DNA from: Maribacter vaceletii
GTDB taxonomy: Bacteria > Bacteroidota > Bacteroidia > Flavobacteriales > Flavobacteriaceae
NCBI RefSeq assembly: GCF_003634105.1
Contig: NZ_RBIQ01000007.1
Location: 1,426,001 to 1,490,000 of the forward strand
DNA: 64,000 nt
Direction: 5' to 3'
Position 1 is the stretch's first letter. Each line of letters begins with the position of its first letter. Position numbers and translations under genes: made by a program. The notes under the pieces were generated by a model. It did no database searches. It was not told where the DNA came from and was given only the letters and a program-made list of their open reading frames with translations. This document shows, piece after piece, positions 1-8,368 of the stretch.

Positions 1-705
1 TCCAAATCCAAATACAATGTGGTAAATCCAGATGAAATTTGTGAAGAATACGGTGCAGACTCTTTGCGTTTGTACGAGATGTTTTTAGGCCCCTTAGAGC
101 AATCTAAACCATGGAATACAGCAGGTATTACAGGAACACACGGTTTCTTAAAAAAACTATGGCGTTTGTATGTTCCTTTTATGGATGGGTCACTGAGCGA
201 GGACACTGAGCGAAGCCGAAGTGAAGCCGAAGTGAAGCCAACCAAAGACAATTTAAAAACCTTACATAAAACCATTAAAAAGGTGGAAGAAGATATAGAG
301 AATTTCTCTTTCAATACTTCTGTATCTACTTTTATGATATGTGTAAATGAACTTTCTACGCAGAAATGTACTAGTAAAGAGATTTTAGAAGCTTTGGCAA
401 TTTTAGTATCGCCTTATGCTCCGCATATAGCAGAAGAACTATGGAGTCAATTAGGGAATAGCAAGTCTATTTCTACAGCACCTTTCCCCGCTTTTGATGC
501 AAGTTATTTGGTAGAAAGTAGCAAAGAATACCCAATTTCTTTTAATGGTAAAATGCGTTTTAAATTGGAGTTACCATTAGATATGAGCAAAGACCAGATT
601 GAAGAAGTGGTAATGGCACATGAAAAAACACAACAGCAATTACAAGGAAGAACACCAAAGAAGGTGATTATAGTTCCTGGTAAAATTGTGAATATAGTAG
701 GGTAG
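1..705 (+). CDS. leuS: Leucyl-tRNA synthetase, C-terminal part (5' end outside window)
   Basis: The enzyme charges tRNA-Leu with leucine in the cytoplasm. The window opens in frame inside the class I signature (SKSKYN, the end of KMSKS), so the Rossmann and editing domains lie upstream. What remains is the anticodon-binding helical domain (APHIAEELW, about residues 138-146 of this fragment) and the C-terminal domain ending in [15 protein letters not shown]. The surrounding sequence is clearly LeuRS. One oddity is an in-frame, repeat-built stretch of Ser, Glu and Arg ([15 protein letters not shown]) at 190-239, placed between KLWRLY and KPTKDNL. It reads as an insertion and is listed separately. 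A strong hairpin follows the stop codon. Confidence 0.95.
   Translation, partial: SKSKYNVVNPDEICEEYGADSLRLYEMFLGPLEQSKPWNTAGITGTHGFLKKLWRLYVPFMDGSLSEDTERSRSEAEVKPTKDNLKTLHKTIKKVEEDIENFSFNTSVSTFMICVNELSTQKCTSKEILEALAILVSPYAPHIAEELWSQLGNSKSISTAPFPAFDASYLVESSKEYPISFNGKMRFKLELPLDMSKDQIEEVVMAHEKTQQQLQGRTPKKVIIVPGKIVNIVG
190..239 (+). repeat. Repeat-built in-frame insertion inside leuS
   Basis: The stretch contains CACTGAGCGA twice (191-200 and 204-213) and AGCCGAAGTGA in two overlapping tandem copies. CACTGAGCGAAGCCGAAGTG is close to its own reverse complement, as expected of a palindromic interspersed element. It is richer in G+C than the flanking coding DNA and adds about 15-17 residues without breaking the frame. 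I infer that an intergenic-type repeat has invaded a protein-coding gene at a tolerated surface position. Confidence 0.6.
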
Positions 706-711
706 TATTTA

Positions 712-741
712 AATCCTCTCTTTTAAAAGAGAGGATTATAT
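712..741 (+). terminator. Terminator hairpin after leuS
   Basis: A perfect 13-bp inverted repeat (712-724 with 725-737) starts 7 bp after the leuS stop codon and is followed by ATATTTT. It separates leuS from the downstream SemiSWEET gene. The loop must open a few of the central AT pairs. Confidence 0.7.
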
Positions 742-794
742 TTTCCTAACTTGTAATTTTTAAGAAAAATCATTTTTCTAATTAAATCACTCCT

Positions 795-1049
795 ATGGAA
801 AAAATAGAGATTTTAGGGTTAATAGCAGCCGTGTTTACTACGTCCTCTTTTTTTCCGCAAGTATATAAAGCTTGGAAAGAAAAATCTACCAAAGACATAT
901 CCTTAACCATGTATATTGCTTTTTTAATAGGGATAATACTTTGGTTAATTTATGGGTATTATATTAATAGCATATCTATGGTAATTGCCAATACAGTAAC
1001 TTTAGTATTGGTGTTAATTGTTATTGTATTAAAGTTTAAATACAAATAG
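795..1049 (+). CDS. SemiSWEET family sugar transporter (PQ-loop / MtN3)
   Basis: This 84-residue membrane protein has three predicted transmembrane helices (about 5-24, 36-57, 62-80). The PQ-loop signature FFPQVYKAWK lies at about 19-28, followed by KSTKDIS, typical of bacterial SemiSWEETs. These work as dimers of three-helix bundles and carry sugars across the inner membrane. The length is normal for the family. It stands alone behind the leuS terminator, so the substrate cannot be deduced from context. Confidence 0.85.
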   Translation: MEKIEILGLIAAVFTTSSFFPQVYKAWKEKSTKDISLTMYIAFLIGIILWLIYGYYINSISMVIANTVTLVLVLIVIVLKFKYK

Positions 1050-1291
1050 GTAAAAAAGCCTCATGTCAAGTCCACAAATCATAGATAAAAAAAAGCGTCT
1101 TAAATAGTAAGACAAGTTTTAGGGTATTTAAATTCTAATTGTGGCATAAAAACTACTTGTGTTTTTGTTCTTTCAAGTGTGTTATTCCTTTTTTCACAAA
1201 AAAAGTACTGTGTTTTTTCTTCTTTTTTAACTTTTTCGCTCCCTATTTATAGTATTCTCATTCTGTAATTCATTTATTTTAATTTCTCACT

Positions 1292-1299
1292 TATTTTTG
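1292..1299 (+). promoter_or_regulatory. Candidate -7 element upstream of ald
   Basis: TAttTTTG matches the Bacteroidota housekeeping -7 consensus TAnnTTTG inside the 441-bp gap between the SemiSWEET gene and ald. No TTG is seen at the expected -33 position, so this is tentative. If used, it gives ald a leader of about 185 nt that would contain the ACCCCTAA repeats. Apart from these, the 1050-1490 gap is AT-rich and I see no gene in it. Confidence 0.35.
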
Positions 1300-1355
1300 C
1301 ATCACCCTAGTAAAATGATAAAATATTTATAAATAATATCATTATTTTTATTATT

Positions 1356-1416
1356 ACCCCTAAAAAATTAGGGGGTTGTTATATTTTATTCGATGTATTT
1401 TGTACTTGACCCCTAA
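1356..1416 (+). promoter_or_regulatory. ACCCCTAA repeat cluster upstream of ald
   Basis: ACCCCTAA (1356-1363) faces its inverted copy TTAGGGGGT (1368-1376), forming a short palindrome with a 4-nt loop. A further direct copy of ACCCCTAA lies at 1409-1416. These are the only G/C-rich words in an otherwise AT-rich leader and sit 75-135 bp before the ald start. They could be a regulator-binding site or an RNA hairpin in the leader; the sequence does not decide which. Confidence 0.4.
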
Positions 1417-1490
1417 TATTTTGTTAAAAAAATTTTTTTATTTCAAAAGTTTATCACAAATTTGCTTCAGTATTACTAAAATCGTAACAA

Positions 1491-2591
1491 ATGATAGTTG
1501 GTGTCCCAAAGGAAATTAAAAATAATGAGAGTCGTGTAGGAATGACTCCTGCAGGGGTTTTTGAGCTTGTTCGTTCTAATCATACAGTTTATGTACAATC
1601 TAACGCTGGAGTAGGAAGTGGTTTTACGAACGAAGATTACCAACAAGTTGGTGCTGTTATTTTAGATACTATAGGGCAGGTTTATGCTATGAGTGAAATG
1701 ATTGTAAAGGTAAAAGAACCTATAAAGGAAGAATATACTTTGGTGCAAGAGGGGCAAATTGTATTTACCTATTTTCATTTTGCATCTAGTGAAGCCTTAA
1801 CGAAAGCCATGATAAAAAGTAAGGCTATTTGTATAGCTTATGAAACGGTAGAAGATGAAGACGGTACCTTACCCTTATTAACACCAATGTCTGAGGTTGC
1901 TGGTAGAATGGCAATACAGCAAGGTGCTAAATATTTAGAAAAACCTGTAAAAGGTAAAGGAGTTCTTTTAGGAGGTGTTCCGGGAGTAGCGCCAGGTAAA
2001 GTTTTAGTACTTGGAGCGGGTGTAGTAGGTATACAAGCTGCTAAAATGGCAGCAGGATTAGGAGCGCATGTCACTATTTTAGATATAGATATGAAACGTT
2101 TACGTTATGTAAATGATGTAATGCCACCACACGTTGTTACAGAGTTTTCTAATGAGTTTAATATAAGAAAACATATAAAAACACATGATCTAATTATTGG
2201 AGGTGTTTTGCTTAAAGGAGCAAAAGCGCCAAACCTAATAACTAGAGATATGTTAAAGGAAATGCACCCAGGAACAGTAATTGTAGATGTTGCTGTGGAT
2301 CAAGGTGGGTGTGTAGAAACTACAAGGCCTACAACACATGAAGACCCTACCTATATAATAGAAGACGTTGTACATTATACTGTGGCAAATATGCCAGGGG
2401 CAGTGCCATATACTTCTACAATGGCACTTACTAATGTTACTCTTCCTTATGTTTTAGCATTAGCTAAAGATGGATGGGAAGTGGCTAGTTCTAAGAATGA
2501 AGCACTACAAAAAGGTTTAAATATTGTAAATGGTGGCGTAGTATATAAAGAAATTATAGAGGCTTTTGGTTGGCAATCCTCTATGGTATAA
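1491..2591 (+). CDS. ald: Alanine dehydrogenase
   Basis: The enzyme converts L-alanine reversibly to pyruvate and ammonium using NAD, linking alanine catabolism to central metabolism. The 366 residues match the family length. The substrate residues known from the family are visible: Arg15 (ESRVGMTP), Lys75 (VKVKEP) and His96 (YFHFASS). The Rossmann motif GAGVVG is at 175-180, followed by the NAD-ribose-binding acidic strand ILDID. The gene is monocistronic with a long upstream region. An Lrp/AsnC regulator lies 0.9 kb downstream on the other strand; regulation by it is possible but not shown. Confidence 0.95.
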   Translation: MIVGVPKEIKNNESRVGMTPAGVFELVRSNHTVYVQSNAGVGSGFTNEDYQQVGAVILDTIGQVYAMSEMIVKVKEPIKEEYTLVQEGQIVFTYFHFASSEALTKAMIKSKAICIAYETVEDEDGTLPLLTPMSEVAGRMAIQQGAKYLEKPVKGKGVLLGGVPGVAPGKVLVLGAGVVGIQAAKMAAGLGAHVTILDIDMKRLRYVNDVMPPHVVTEFSNEFNIRKHIKTHDLIIGGVLLKGAKAPNLITRDMLKEMHPGTVIVDVAVDQGGCVETTRPTTHEDPTYIIEDVVHYTVANMPGAVPYTSTMALTNVTLPYVLALAKDGWEVASSKNEALQKGLNIVNGGVVYKEIIEAFGWQSSMV

Positions 2592-2741
2592 ATTAAGATT
2601 AAGTTAGTTTTAAAAACCTTGTCAATTTTCCTTTTGGCTAATTCGGGAATATTGGCGGGGTTTTTGCTTTCTATTATTAAAAGAATTTGTTTGCAAGAAT
2701 AATTCTTTAGTATATTTATTTAAAATTAAAAATAGAAAGTT

Positions 2742-3440
2742 ATGTTTGGATTTGATATAGGTTATATAATAATTGCTGGAGCTTTTGGGCTTTTTAGTAT
2801 GTTTGTTAGTAACCGTCTTAAAAGTAAATTTAAAAAGTACTCTCAAGTATATTTACGTAATGGGCTAAGTGGTGCGGAAATTGCAGAGAAAATGTTAGCC
2901 GATCATGGTATTACAGATGTAAAAGTTATTTCTACACCGGGAATGTTAACGGATCATTACAACCCTGCAAATAAAACAGTTAATTTAAGTGAAGGCGTTT
3001 ATGCGCAAAGAAATGCATCTGCTGCTGCAGTAGCAGCACATGAGGTTGGGCATGCAGTGCAACATGCAACAGCATATAGTTGGTTGCAAATGCGCTCTAA
3101 ACTAGTACCAGTTTTAAATATTACTTCTAGATTTTCTATGTGGGTAATTTTTGGAGGAATGGCACTTATGAGTACTACAGCTATTGGAGGTACTATAGCA
3201 TGGGTTGGTGTTGCATTATATGGAATAGGAACATTATTTAGCTTTATAACTCTCCCTGTAGAGTATGATGCTAGTAACCGTGCATTAGCCTGGTTAAAGA
3301 ATAAAAATATGGTAAGTCAAGAAGAATATGCAGGTGCAGAAGATGCTCTTAAATGGGCAGCAAGAACTTATTTAGTTGCTGCTATTGGAGCACTGGCAAC
3401 TTTGTTATATTTTGCTATGCGAGTAGCAAGTAGAGATTAA
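2742..3440 (+). CDS. Neutral zinc metallopeptidase, YugP family
   Basis: This 232-residue membrane-bound predicted protease belongs to the Zn_peptidase_2 (YugP-like) family. An N-terminal membrane segment (about 4-20) is followed by the zinc-binding HEVGHAVQH motif near residue 100. Two or three more hydrophobic helices follow (about 130-175 and 205-225), and an EYDAS segment supplies the likely third ligand region. The substrate is unknown; family members are housekeeping proteins of uncharacterised role. It converges on the Lrp gene and shares a terminator hairpin with it. Confidence 0.85.
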   Translation: MFGFDIGYIIIAGAFGLFSMFVSNRLKSKFKKYSQVYLRNGLSGAEIAEKMLADHGITDVKVISTPGMLTDHYNPANKTVNLSEGVYAQRNASAAAVAAHEVGHAVQHATAYSWLQMRSKLVPVLNITSRFSMWVIFGGMALMSTTAIGGTIAWVGVALYGIGTLFSFITLPVEYDASNRALAWLKNKNMVSQEEYAGAEDALKWAARTYLVAAIGALATLLYFAMRVASRD

Positions 3441-3465
3441 TTTTACTTGATGTAGTAAAAAATAT

Positions 3466-3490
3466 AAGCCTCCAATTTGGAGGCTTTTTT
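3466..3490. terminator. Bidirectional terminator between zinc protease and Lrp genes
   Basis: The arms AAGCCTCC (3466-3473) and GGAGGCTT (3479-3486) flank a 5-nt loop. There is a T-run on the plus strand (3485-3490) and an A-run before the stem that serves as the T-run on the minus strand. It fits intrinsic termination of both convergent genes; the Lrp stop codon overlaps its edge. Confidence 0.8.
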
Positions 3491-3959
3491 ATATGGTAAT
3501 TTGTCGGTCTATTTGTTGATTTAATGAGATAAATGTTTCTGTTCTAGAAACACCTTCTATTTGCTGTATATCTCTATTTAATACATGCATTAAATGTTCA
3601 TTATCTCTGCAGAGTATCTTAATTAATATAGACCAGTTTCCTGTAGTGTAATGGCATTCTAAAACTTCTGGAATTTTCTCTAGCTGTTTAACAGCAACTG
3701 GGTTACTCATTGCTTTATCTAAGTAGATACCAATATAAGCCATAGTGGTATAACCCATAACTTTTGGGTTTATAATAAATTTAGAACCAGCCAAAAGTCC
3801 TGAGGACTCTAATTTTCGTAAACGTTGATGAATGGCAGCACCAGAAATACCTATACTTCTTGCAATTTCTAAGACAGGTTTTCTTGCATCAGACATTAAA
3901 AATCTTAGAATTTTCTTGTCTATTCCATCTATTTTAACATTTTTATCAGCAGATTTCAT
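3489..3959 (-). CDS. Lrp/AsnC family transcriptional regulator
   Basis: This 156-residue regulator has an N-terminal winged helix-turn-helix (about 10-60, DKKILRFLMSDARKP then GISGAAIHQRLRKLE) and a C-terminal RAM ligand-binding domain. Such proteins form octamers or dimers that sense amino acids. It lies 61 bp downstream of the saccharopine dehydrogenase gene on the same strand and is probably cotranscribed. That makes lysine or a related amino acid a reasonable ligand guess; alanine dehydrogenase is the other nearby candidate target. Confidence 0.9.
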   Translation of the reverse strand: MKSADKNVKIDGIDKKILRFLMSDARKPVLEIARSIGISGAAIHQRLRKLESSGLLAGSKFIINPKVMGYTTMAYIGIYLDKAMSNPVAVKQLEKIPEVLECHYTTGNWSILIKILCRDNEHLMHVLNRDIQQIEGVSRTETFISLNQQIDRQITI

Positions 3960-4020
3960 AAAAGTAGTTTCAAATATCTAGTAAAAGTAAAAAAAAGCTA
4001 ACACATATTAATTCTTATCT

Positions 4021-5379
4021 TTATGTATTGTAACCAACATAAGGAACTTGTTGTTCTGTAAATAATATTCCGTAGTTTTCTAGTTCTTTTAAAATAGGGG
4101 TATACACTTCTTTTGTTAGTGGAATTTGAACTCCAGGAGTAGTTATTTTTTTATTTAAAACCAATAAGGTTGCTATAGCTGCTGGTAATCCAACAGTTTT
4201 TGCCATAGCTGTATATGTTCTATTTTCTCCTATTACAACCATGTTTGCATCAATTTGATATTTTTTACCATCTTGTTTGTATCCAATTTTATGATACATG
4301 ATAATCATATCTTTGTCCTCTTCGTCTAAGGTCCATCTTGCTTCTAATATTTCTTGTAGAATTTGTGCAGGTGTTGCTTTTTCAAGAGATATTTTTTTAT
4401 TGGGATTAAATAAATCTAACTCTATAAGTTTACTCCAAATAATATCATCTTGATCTATATTTAAATAGTGTCGTAATTTTAGTTCTACGGAGTCTGTTGG
4501 GGAGTATGGTAAAAATAAGTTTACAAATTCTCTATAACGCATGCCTAGAGAATTTTCAATAGTATAACTATCATCTGTCATTCCCAATTGTACAAATATA
4601 TCCCACGCCTTAGAAAAACCTACTTTGCGTAGTGTTCCCCTATATAATGTTAAAACATCTTGCAAACCATAAGCCTCTCTGTAGTTTAAAGAATCTCTAT
4701 TGGCATATCCTTCAAATTGCCCGTATCCTGGGATATTAAAAAACTCTGTTCTTCTAAATAATTTTTGATACGGAATATATTTATAAGTTCCTTCCTGAAT
4801 AAATTGTGCTGCACCACCTTGTCCTGCTAGAACAACATTCCGAGGGTTCCAAGTAAATTTATAATTCCATAGATTGGTGTCGCTTTCTGCGGCTACTAAG
4901 CCACCTGTAAAAGACTCAAAAAGCAAAACTTTACCACCTTTATTCCTAATAGAATCTAACAATTGCATAGCACTCATATGATCTATACCTGGATCCAAGC
5001 CAATTTCATTCATAAAAACAAGCCCTTTTTCTTTTGCTTGTTTATCTAAAGACTTTATTTCTTTACTTATGTAAGATGCAGTAATTAAATGTTTAGAATA
5101 GGTAATGCAATCTTGGGCAACTAGTATATGAAAACGTGCAGGGAGCATGGAAACAACAATAGTACTATTGTTAATAGCTTTTTGCCTTTCCTCATCATTA
5201 AAAACATCTAACTTTACAATAGTACAAGCAGCATGTTTAGCGAATTTTTCAGAAATTGCTTTAGGGTTAATGTCTCCAATGGTAATATGTAATTTTTCGG
5301 ATTCGGATTTTTCTAAAAAGTAATTTATTAAATAGGATGTAGATTTGCCAGCACCTACAATAAGTATTTTTCGCAACAT
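4021..5379 (-). CDS. Saccharopine dehydrogenase family protein
   Basis: This predicted cytoplasmic oxidoreductase of 452 residues belongs to the saccharopine dehydrogenase (LYS9-like) family. It interconverts saccharopine with glutamate and aminoadipate semialdehyde in lysine catabolism. The chosen ATG begins MLRKILIVGAGKSTSYL, placing the Rossmann GAGKST motif at the very N-terminus as in the family. An in-frame ATG 30 codons upstream would add a hydrophobic leader (FITYFIVIFTF) that would overlap the divergent gene's start region, so I reject it. EIGLDPGIDHM and GGLVAAESDTNLWNYKFTW are family-typical segments. The Lrp gene follows downstream. Confidence 0.85.
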   Translation of the reverse strand: MLRKILIVGAGKSTSYLINYFLEKSESEKLHITIGDINPKAISEKFAKHAACTIVKLDVFNDEERQKAINNSTIVVSMLPARFHILVAQDCITYSKHLITASYISKEIKSLDKQAKEKGLVFMNEIGLDPGIDHMSAMQLLDSIRNKGGKVLLFESFTGGLVAAESDTNLWNYKFTWNPRNVVLAGQGGAAQFIQEGTYKYIPYQKLFRRTEFFNIPGYGQFEGYANRDSLNYREAYGLQDVLTLYRGTLRKVGFSKAWDIFVQLGMTDDSYTIENSLGMRYREFVNLFLPYSPTDSVELKLRHYLNIDQDDIIWSKLIELDLFNPNKKISLEKATPAQILQEILEARWTLDEEDKDMIIMYHKIGYKQDGKKYQIDANMVVIGENRTYTAMAKTVGLPAAIATLLVLNKKITTPGVQIPLTKEVYTPILKELENYGILFTEQQVPYVGYNT

Positions 5380-5461
5380 GGTTTTTGTAATTTTGTGTCT
5401 AGATAGACAAATATTATAATATATAATTGTTACAAATGTAAAAATAACAATAAAATAAGTT

Positions 5462-5839
5462 ATGAACAAAACAATTTTTGGTACTGGGATTCTATTAGGA
5501 GTTCTTGCTGTTATATTAGGAGCCTTTGGGGCTCATGCTTTAGAAAAAGTATTAAGTGTAGATAGTTTACAGAGTTTTGAGACAGGGGTTCGTTATCAAA
5601 TGTATCATGCTTTACTGTTATTATTTTTAAGTACTACTTCTCTAATCAAAGAAGAAAGAAAAAAGTTAATTTATTATCTATTAACCATAGGAATTATTTT
5701 CTTCTCTTTTTCTATTTATTTACTAGCTACAAATAGCCTTACAGGTTTTAATTTTAAAACTATTGCCTTATTAACCCCTATTGGTGGGACAATATTAATT
5801 TTTGGATGGGTAGTATTAGGCTATCGAACATTTAGGTAA
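5462..5839 (+). CDS. DUF423 family membrane protein (YgdD-like)
   Basis: This 125-residue inner-membrane protein has four predicted helices. The family signature GAFGAHAL lies at about 20-27, followed by the conserved ETGVRYQMYHALLLL segment. The family is widespread and its function is unknown. It is transcribed divergently from the saccharopine dehydrogenase gene across 82 bp and ends shortly before the pckA promoter. Confidence 0.85.
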   Translation: MNKTIFGTGILLGVLAVILGAFGAHALEKVLSVDSLQSFETGVRYQMYHALLLLFLSTTSLIKEERKKLIYYLLTIGIIFFSFSIYLLATNSLTGFNFKTIALLTPIGGTILIFGWVVLGYRTFR

Positions 5840-5864
5840 TTTGTCTAATTAATTTGTTTTTATA

Positions 5865-5895
5865 TTGGGGAGGGCGCAAAATTTATATATGTTTG
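5865..5895 (+). promoter_or_regulatory. Promoter of pckA (TTG-N20-TAtgTTTG)
   Basis: TTG at 5865-5867 and TAtgTTTG at 5888-5895 are separated by 20 bp, an excellent match to the Bacteroidota -33/-7 promoter. It lies 20 bp before the pckA start, giving a very short leader. Confidence 0.7.
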
Positions 5896-5915
5896 TACTC
5901 TAAATTAAAATTTAC

Positions 5916-7532
5916 ATGGATAAAACTAGGCAATTTACGAAAACGATTTCGTTAAAAAAATATGGAATCAATCATGACAATTTTAACTATCAACTTTCTG
6001 CGGATGAATTGCATGCCGTTACTTTGGAGAAAGGATTAGGAGTAGAGGCTTCTAGTGGAACTTTAGCAATTAATACCGGCGAGTTTACAGGAAGGTCTCC
6101 AAAAGATCGTTTTATTGTAAAAGATGCTATTACAAAAGATAAAATTTGGTGGGGAGATATAAACATCCCGTTTGATCCAGATGCTTTTGATAAGTTGCAT
6201 GATAAAGTAATTTCTTATTTAAATGAAAAGGAGCTTTACGTGCGCGATTGTTATGCTTGTGCAGATATTAATTATAGAATGAATATAAGGGTTATTAATG
6301 AATATCCCTGGTCTAACATGTTTGCATATAACATGTTTATTAGACCAACCTCTGAAGAGCTTAAGAATTTTGATCCTGAGTGGACTGTTATTAATGCGCC
6401 AGGTTTTATGGCAGTAGCAGATGTAGATGGAACAAGGCAGCACAATTTTGCTATTTTAAACTTTACAAAAAAAATAGCTTTAATTGGAGGAACAGGCTAT
6501 ACTGGAGAGATTAAAAAAGGAATTTTTTCTGCATTGAATTTTATTTTACCGGTACAAAAAAATACATTACCAATGCATTGCTCTGCTAATGTTGGTAAAG
6601 ATGGAGATACTGCAATATTTTTTGGTTTATCTGGAACAGGAAAAACAACATTATCTACAGATCCTACTAGAAAGTTAATTGGAGACGATGAGCATGGGTG
6701 GAATAATGAAAATGCTGTTTTTAATTTTGAAGGAGGTTGCTATGCTAAAGTAATTAACTTATCTGGAGAAAATGAACCAGAGATTTTTGGGGCAATAAAA
6801 AAAGGTGCTATTCTGGAGAATGTTGTAATGGATGGTGAAGGTGAAGTAGATTTCTCCGATATTAGTATTACACAGAATACCAGGGTTAGTTACCCGTTAT
6901 ACCATATAGAAAATATAAAACAACCCTCAATAGGGCATAACCCTAAAAATATTTTCTTTTTAACAGCAGATGCATTTGGAGTTTTACCTCCAATATCTAA
7001 ACTTACACCAAACCAAGCTGCATATCATTTTATTTCTGGTTATACTGCTAAAGTAGCAGGTACAGAAGCAGGTGTTGTAGAACCACAACCTTCTTTTTCG
7101 GCTTGTTTTGGAGCACCATTTATGCCATTGCACCCTACAGAATATGCAGAGATGTTGAGTAAAAAAATGAAAGATGCAGGGGTAAATGTATGGTTAGTTA
7201 ATACAGGTTGGACAGGAGGTCCTTACGGTGTTGGTACCCGTATGAAATTAAAATATACACGTGCCATGATACATGCTGCTTTAAATGGAGATTTAGGCTC
7301 TTATTCTTATGATACATATCATATACATTCAGTTTTTGGGGTAGCGCAACCAAGATTTTGTCCTGGGGTTCCAACAGAAGTGTTAAGCCCAAGAACTACA
7401 TGGAATGATGATGAGAAATATTATAAAACGGCATTTAAATTGTCTAATGCATTTAGAAAGAATTTTGAAAAGTTCGAATCTTATGCTAGTGAAGAAATAA
7501 GGCGTGGTGGACCACAACGATATGCATTTTAA
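5916..7532 (+). CDS. pckA: Phosphoenolpyruvate carboxykinase (ATP)
   Basis: The enzyme makes phosphoenolpyruvate and CO2 from oxaloacetate with ATP, the first committed step of gluconeogenesis. The 538 residues match the ATP-dependent family. Visible motifs are the substrate Arg segment GEFTGRSPKDR (about 51-61), the P-loop GLSGTGKTTLS (about 236-246), the metal-binding kinase-2 motif GDDEHGW, and the C-terminal adenine-binding region around NTGWTGGPYG and TRAMIHAAL. It is a single-gene unit with a strong promoter and its own terminator. Together with Ald it supports growth on amino acids. Confidence 0.97.
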   Translation: MDKTRQFTKTISLKKYGINHDNFNYQLSADELHAVTLEKGLGVEASSGTLAINTGEFTGRSPKDRFIVKDAITKDKIWWGDINIPFDPDAFDKLHDKVISYLNEKELYVRDCYACADINYRMNIRVINEYPWSNMFAYNMFIRPTSEELKNFDPEWTVINAPGFMAVADVDGTRQHNFAILNFTKKIALIGGTGYTGEIKKGIFSALNFILPVQKNTLPMHCSANVGKDGDTAIFFGLSGTGKTTLSTDPTRKLIGDDEHGWNNENAVFNFEGGCYAKVINLSGENEPEIFGAIKKGAILENVVMDGEGEVDFSDISITQNTRVSYPLYHIENIKQPSIGHNPKNIFFLTADAFGVLPPISKLTPNQAAYHFISGYTAKVAGTEAGVVEPQPSFSACFGAPFMPLHPTEYAEMLSKKMKDAGVNVWLVNTGWTGGPYGVGTRMKLKYTRAMIHAALNGDLGSYSYDTYHIHSVFGVAQPRFCPGVPTEVLSPRTTWNDDEKYYKTAFKLSNAFRKNFEKFESYASEEIRRGGPQRYAF

Positions 7533-7540
7533 AAAAGAAA

Positions 7541-7569
7541 AAACCCTGAGAATTTTCTCAGGGTTTTTT
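7541..7569 (+). terminator. Terminator after pckA
   Basis: AAACCCTGAGAA (7541-7552) pairs with TTCTCAGGGTTT (7555-7566), followed by a T-run to 7569. It starts 8 bp after the pckA stop codon. Confidence 0.85.
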
Positions 7570-7608
7570 GTAATTTATAGTTTTCTAAAAAATAAAATAG
7601 AAACTACT

Positions 7609-8355
7609 CTATTTTTTATTGGCATCATTAATATACTTCTGCAATGCCATTGTCATAGACGGTGTATCTGGTGTTGGTGCTTTAATATCTATACGTAAAC
7701 CAGCTCCGTTAGCAGCAGTTACGGTAGAATTTCCAAAAACAGCTATACGGGTGTCATTTTGTTCAAAGTCAGGAAAATTCTGTAATAAAGACTCTATTCC
7801 AGATGGGCTAAAAAAGACCAAAATGTCATAGTAAACATTTCTTAAATCGGATAAATCGCTAATTACAGTTTTGTAAAATATACCACGTGTCCATTGTACT
7901 CCTAGGTTATCTAATGTTTCAGGAACAATTGGCTTTAAAACGTCTGATGATGGTAATAAAAATTTTTCGTCTTTATATTTTTTAAATAAAGTAACTAATT
8001 CATCAAAATTTCTTTTACCTACATATATTTTGCGTTTTCTGTACACTACATATTTTTGTAAATAATAAGCAACAGCTTCAGATTGGCAAAAATATTTCAT
8101 GCTGTCTGGGACTTTAAAACGCATTTCTTCGGCAATTCTAAAAAAATGATCTACAGCATTTCTACTTGTAAGAATAATAGCAGTATACTTGTGTAAATCT
8201 ATTTTTTGTTGGCGTACATTTTTGGCGTTTACTCCTTCTACATGAATAAAAGGTCTAAAGTCAACTTTAACCTTTTCTTTGTCAATAAGTCTAGAATATG
8301 GAGAGTTTTCCATTTTTGGTTCTGGCTGAGATACCAAAATCGTTTTTACTTTCAT
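7609..8355 (-). CDS. hemD: Uroporphyrinogen-III synthase
   Basis: This 248-residue enzyme of tetrapyrrole (haem) synthesis cyclises hydroxymethylbilane with ring-D inversion. The family is poorly conserved. Supporting features are the two alternating alpha/beta domains, the TAIILTSRNAVDHFF segment (about 58-72), the LPSSDVLKPIVPETL segment, and the late motifs ILVFFSPSGIESL and IAVFGNSTVTAA, all typical of HemD. It is the third gene of a GT39-DUF4271-hemD unit with a 13-bp gap to the gene before it. No other haem gene is in the window. Confidence 0.85.
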   Translation of the reverse strand: MKVKTILVSQPEPKMENSPYSRLIDKEKVKVDFRPFIHVEGVNAKNVRQQKIDLHKYTAIILTSRNAVDHFFRIAEEMRFKVPDSMKYFCQSEAVAYYLQKYVVYRKRKIYVGKRNFDELVTLFKKYKDEKFLLPSSDVLKPIVPETLDNLGVQWTRGIFYKTVISDLSDLRNVYYDILVFFSPSGIESLLQNFPDFEQNDTRIAVFGNSTVTAANGAGLRIDIKAPTPDTPSMTMALQKYINDANKK

Positions 8356-8368
8356 ACATTATACTATT

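Noticed and set aside
1838-2074. 78-codon open frame on the minus strand inside ald
   Set aside because: It lies wholly within a well-supported alanine dehydrogenase gene, and its proline/alanine-rich translation is typical of antisense shadow.
2622-2846. 74-codon minus-strand frame upstream of the zinc protease
   Set aside because: It overlaps the protease start region and has low-complexity Lys/Asn composition expected of AT-rich noncoding DNA.
5380-5469. N-terminal extension of saccharopine dehydrogenase
   Set aside because: It would add a hydrophobic leader before the Rossmann motif and overlap the divergent gene; the start at 5379 fits the family.
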